Shown here in pieces: positions 53,958 through 54,071 of a DNA stretch of 54,071 bases. The position numbers were made by a program, and so were the translations under genes. The stretch spans positions 1 through 54,071 of the forward strand of contig NZ_JAQMSD010000293.1 in NCBI RefSeq assembly GCF_028330525.1. Reading direction: 5' to 3'. Numbering within the stretch: the stretch's first letter is position 1; each line of letters starts with the position of its first letter. A model generated the notes under the pieces. That model did no database searches and was not told where the DNA came from. It saw nothing but the letters and a program-made list of their open reading frames with translations. The stretch is from Spirulina sp. CS-785/01. Lineage in GTDB: Bacteria; Cyanobacteriota; Cyanobacteriia; Cyanobacteriales; Spirulinaceae.

Positions 53958-54071
53958 TTGACATTGTTCAATTTTTGTTGACTTAGAAAGGGACGAGCGT
54001 GCAGACTCAGCCATAAATCCTGTAAAAAGGTAGGCTACCTTGAGAGGGTCATCACACCCAAGTGTAAACGC
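53958..54071. other. Terminal intergenic stretch
   Basis: 114 bp without a recognisable gene, RNA or hairpin. It contains TTGACA-like sequences (TTGACATTGTTCAA), which may be a -35 box of a gene beyond the window. Confidence 0.4.

Overview
The window is chromosomal DNA from a cyanobacterium, most likely a filamentous one. Evidence: the ndhA-ndhI-ndhG-ndhE cluster of the photosynthetic-type NDH-1 complex, a HetZ-family regulator, a MenG/UbiE methyltransferase, an Aas-type acyl-ACP/CoA synthetase, several small cyanobacteria-specific proteins (YlqD, DUF3146, a Cys-rich 95-residue protein), very frequent GCGATCGC (HIP1) octamers, and intergenic spaces full of heptameric tandem repeats. I cannot name the species.

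Layout. 1-11.5 kb: the end of an RND-efflux adaptor, an MBL-fold hydrolase, an OLD-like ATPase with an apparently shortened partner, YlqD, an acyl-activating enzyme, the ndh operon closed by a good terminator, a small membrane protein and a TPR-like protein. 11.7-38.5 kb: a contractile injection system (CIS, phage-tail-like) locus of about 27 kb, every gene on the minus strand. In transcription order it holds a short gpJ-like protein, an extended gpI-like tail protein, a PAAR-like tip, a 1195-residue DUF4157 protein (likely cargo), a YbjN-like protein, an AAA+ ATPase (Afp15 type), a fibre/adhesin-like protein, a small coiled coil, the DUF4255 cap (Afp16 type), two sheath proteins, a tube protein, a tail-assembly protein, a 58-residue DUF6760-like ORF without a start codon, a second tube protein, a 663-residue Pro/Thr/Ser-rich protein, a LysM tube-end protein (Afp7 type), a VgrG split into gpD and gpV parts, gp25 (Afp9 type) and a 1205-residue gpJ (Afp11 type). 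38.6-54 kb: conserved cyanobacterial genes (Spy-like protein, LarC, YrdC/Sua5, HetZ, DUF3146, a sulfotransferase, TsaE, YvcK, RuvC, two unrelated ABC permeases, UspA, DUF445, MenG, Nudix).

How it works together. The CIS genes give a near-complete contractile nanomachine: tube, sheath, cap, spike, baseplate, ATPase, fibre and a candidate effector. A CIS anchored in thylakoid membranes through extended baseplate and fibre parts has been described in Anabaena. The extended gpI and gpJ here and the lack of lysis genes would fit that type, but anchoring is an inference.

Most notable points: (1) the DUF6760-like ORF lies in the -1 frame right at the end of the tail-assembly gene, across a run of five G and with no start codon, which suggests a programmed -1 frameshift like gpG/gpGT of phages; (2) there is no obvious tape measure, while a long disordered protein with helical ends lies between tube and tube-end genes; (3) the gpI protein carries inserted repeats and a duplicated domain; (4) 14- and 15-bp tandem repeats and IS200/IS605-type end hairpins sit in the few gaps of the locus.
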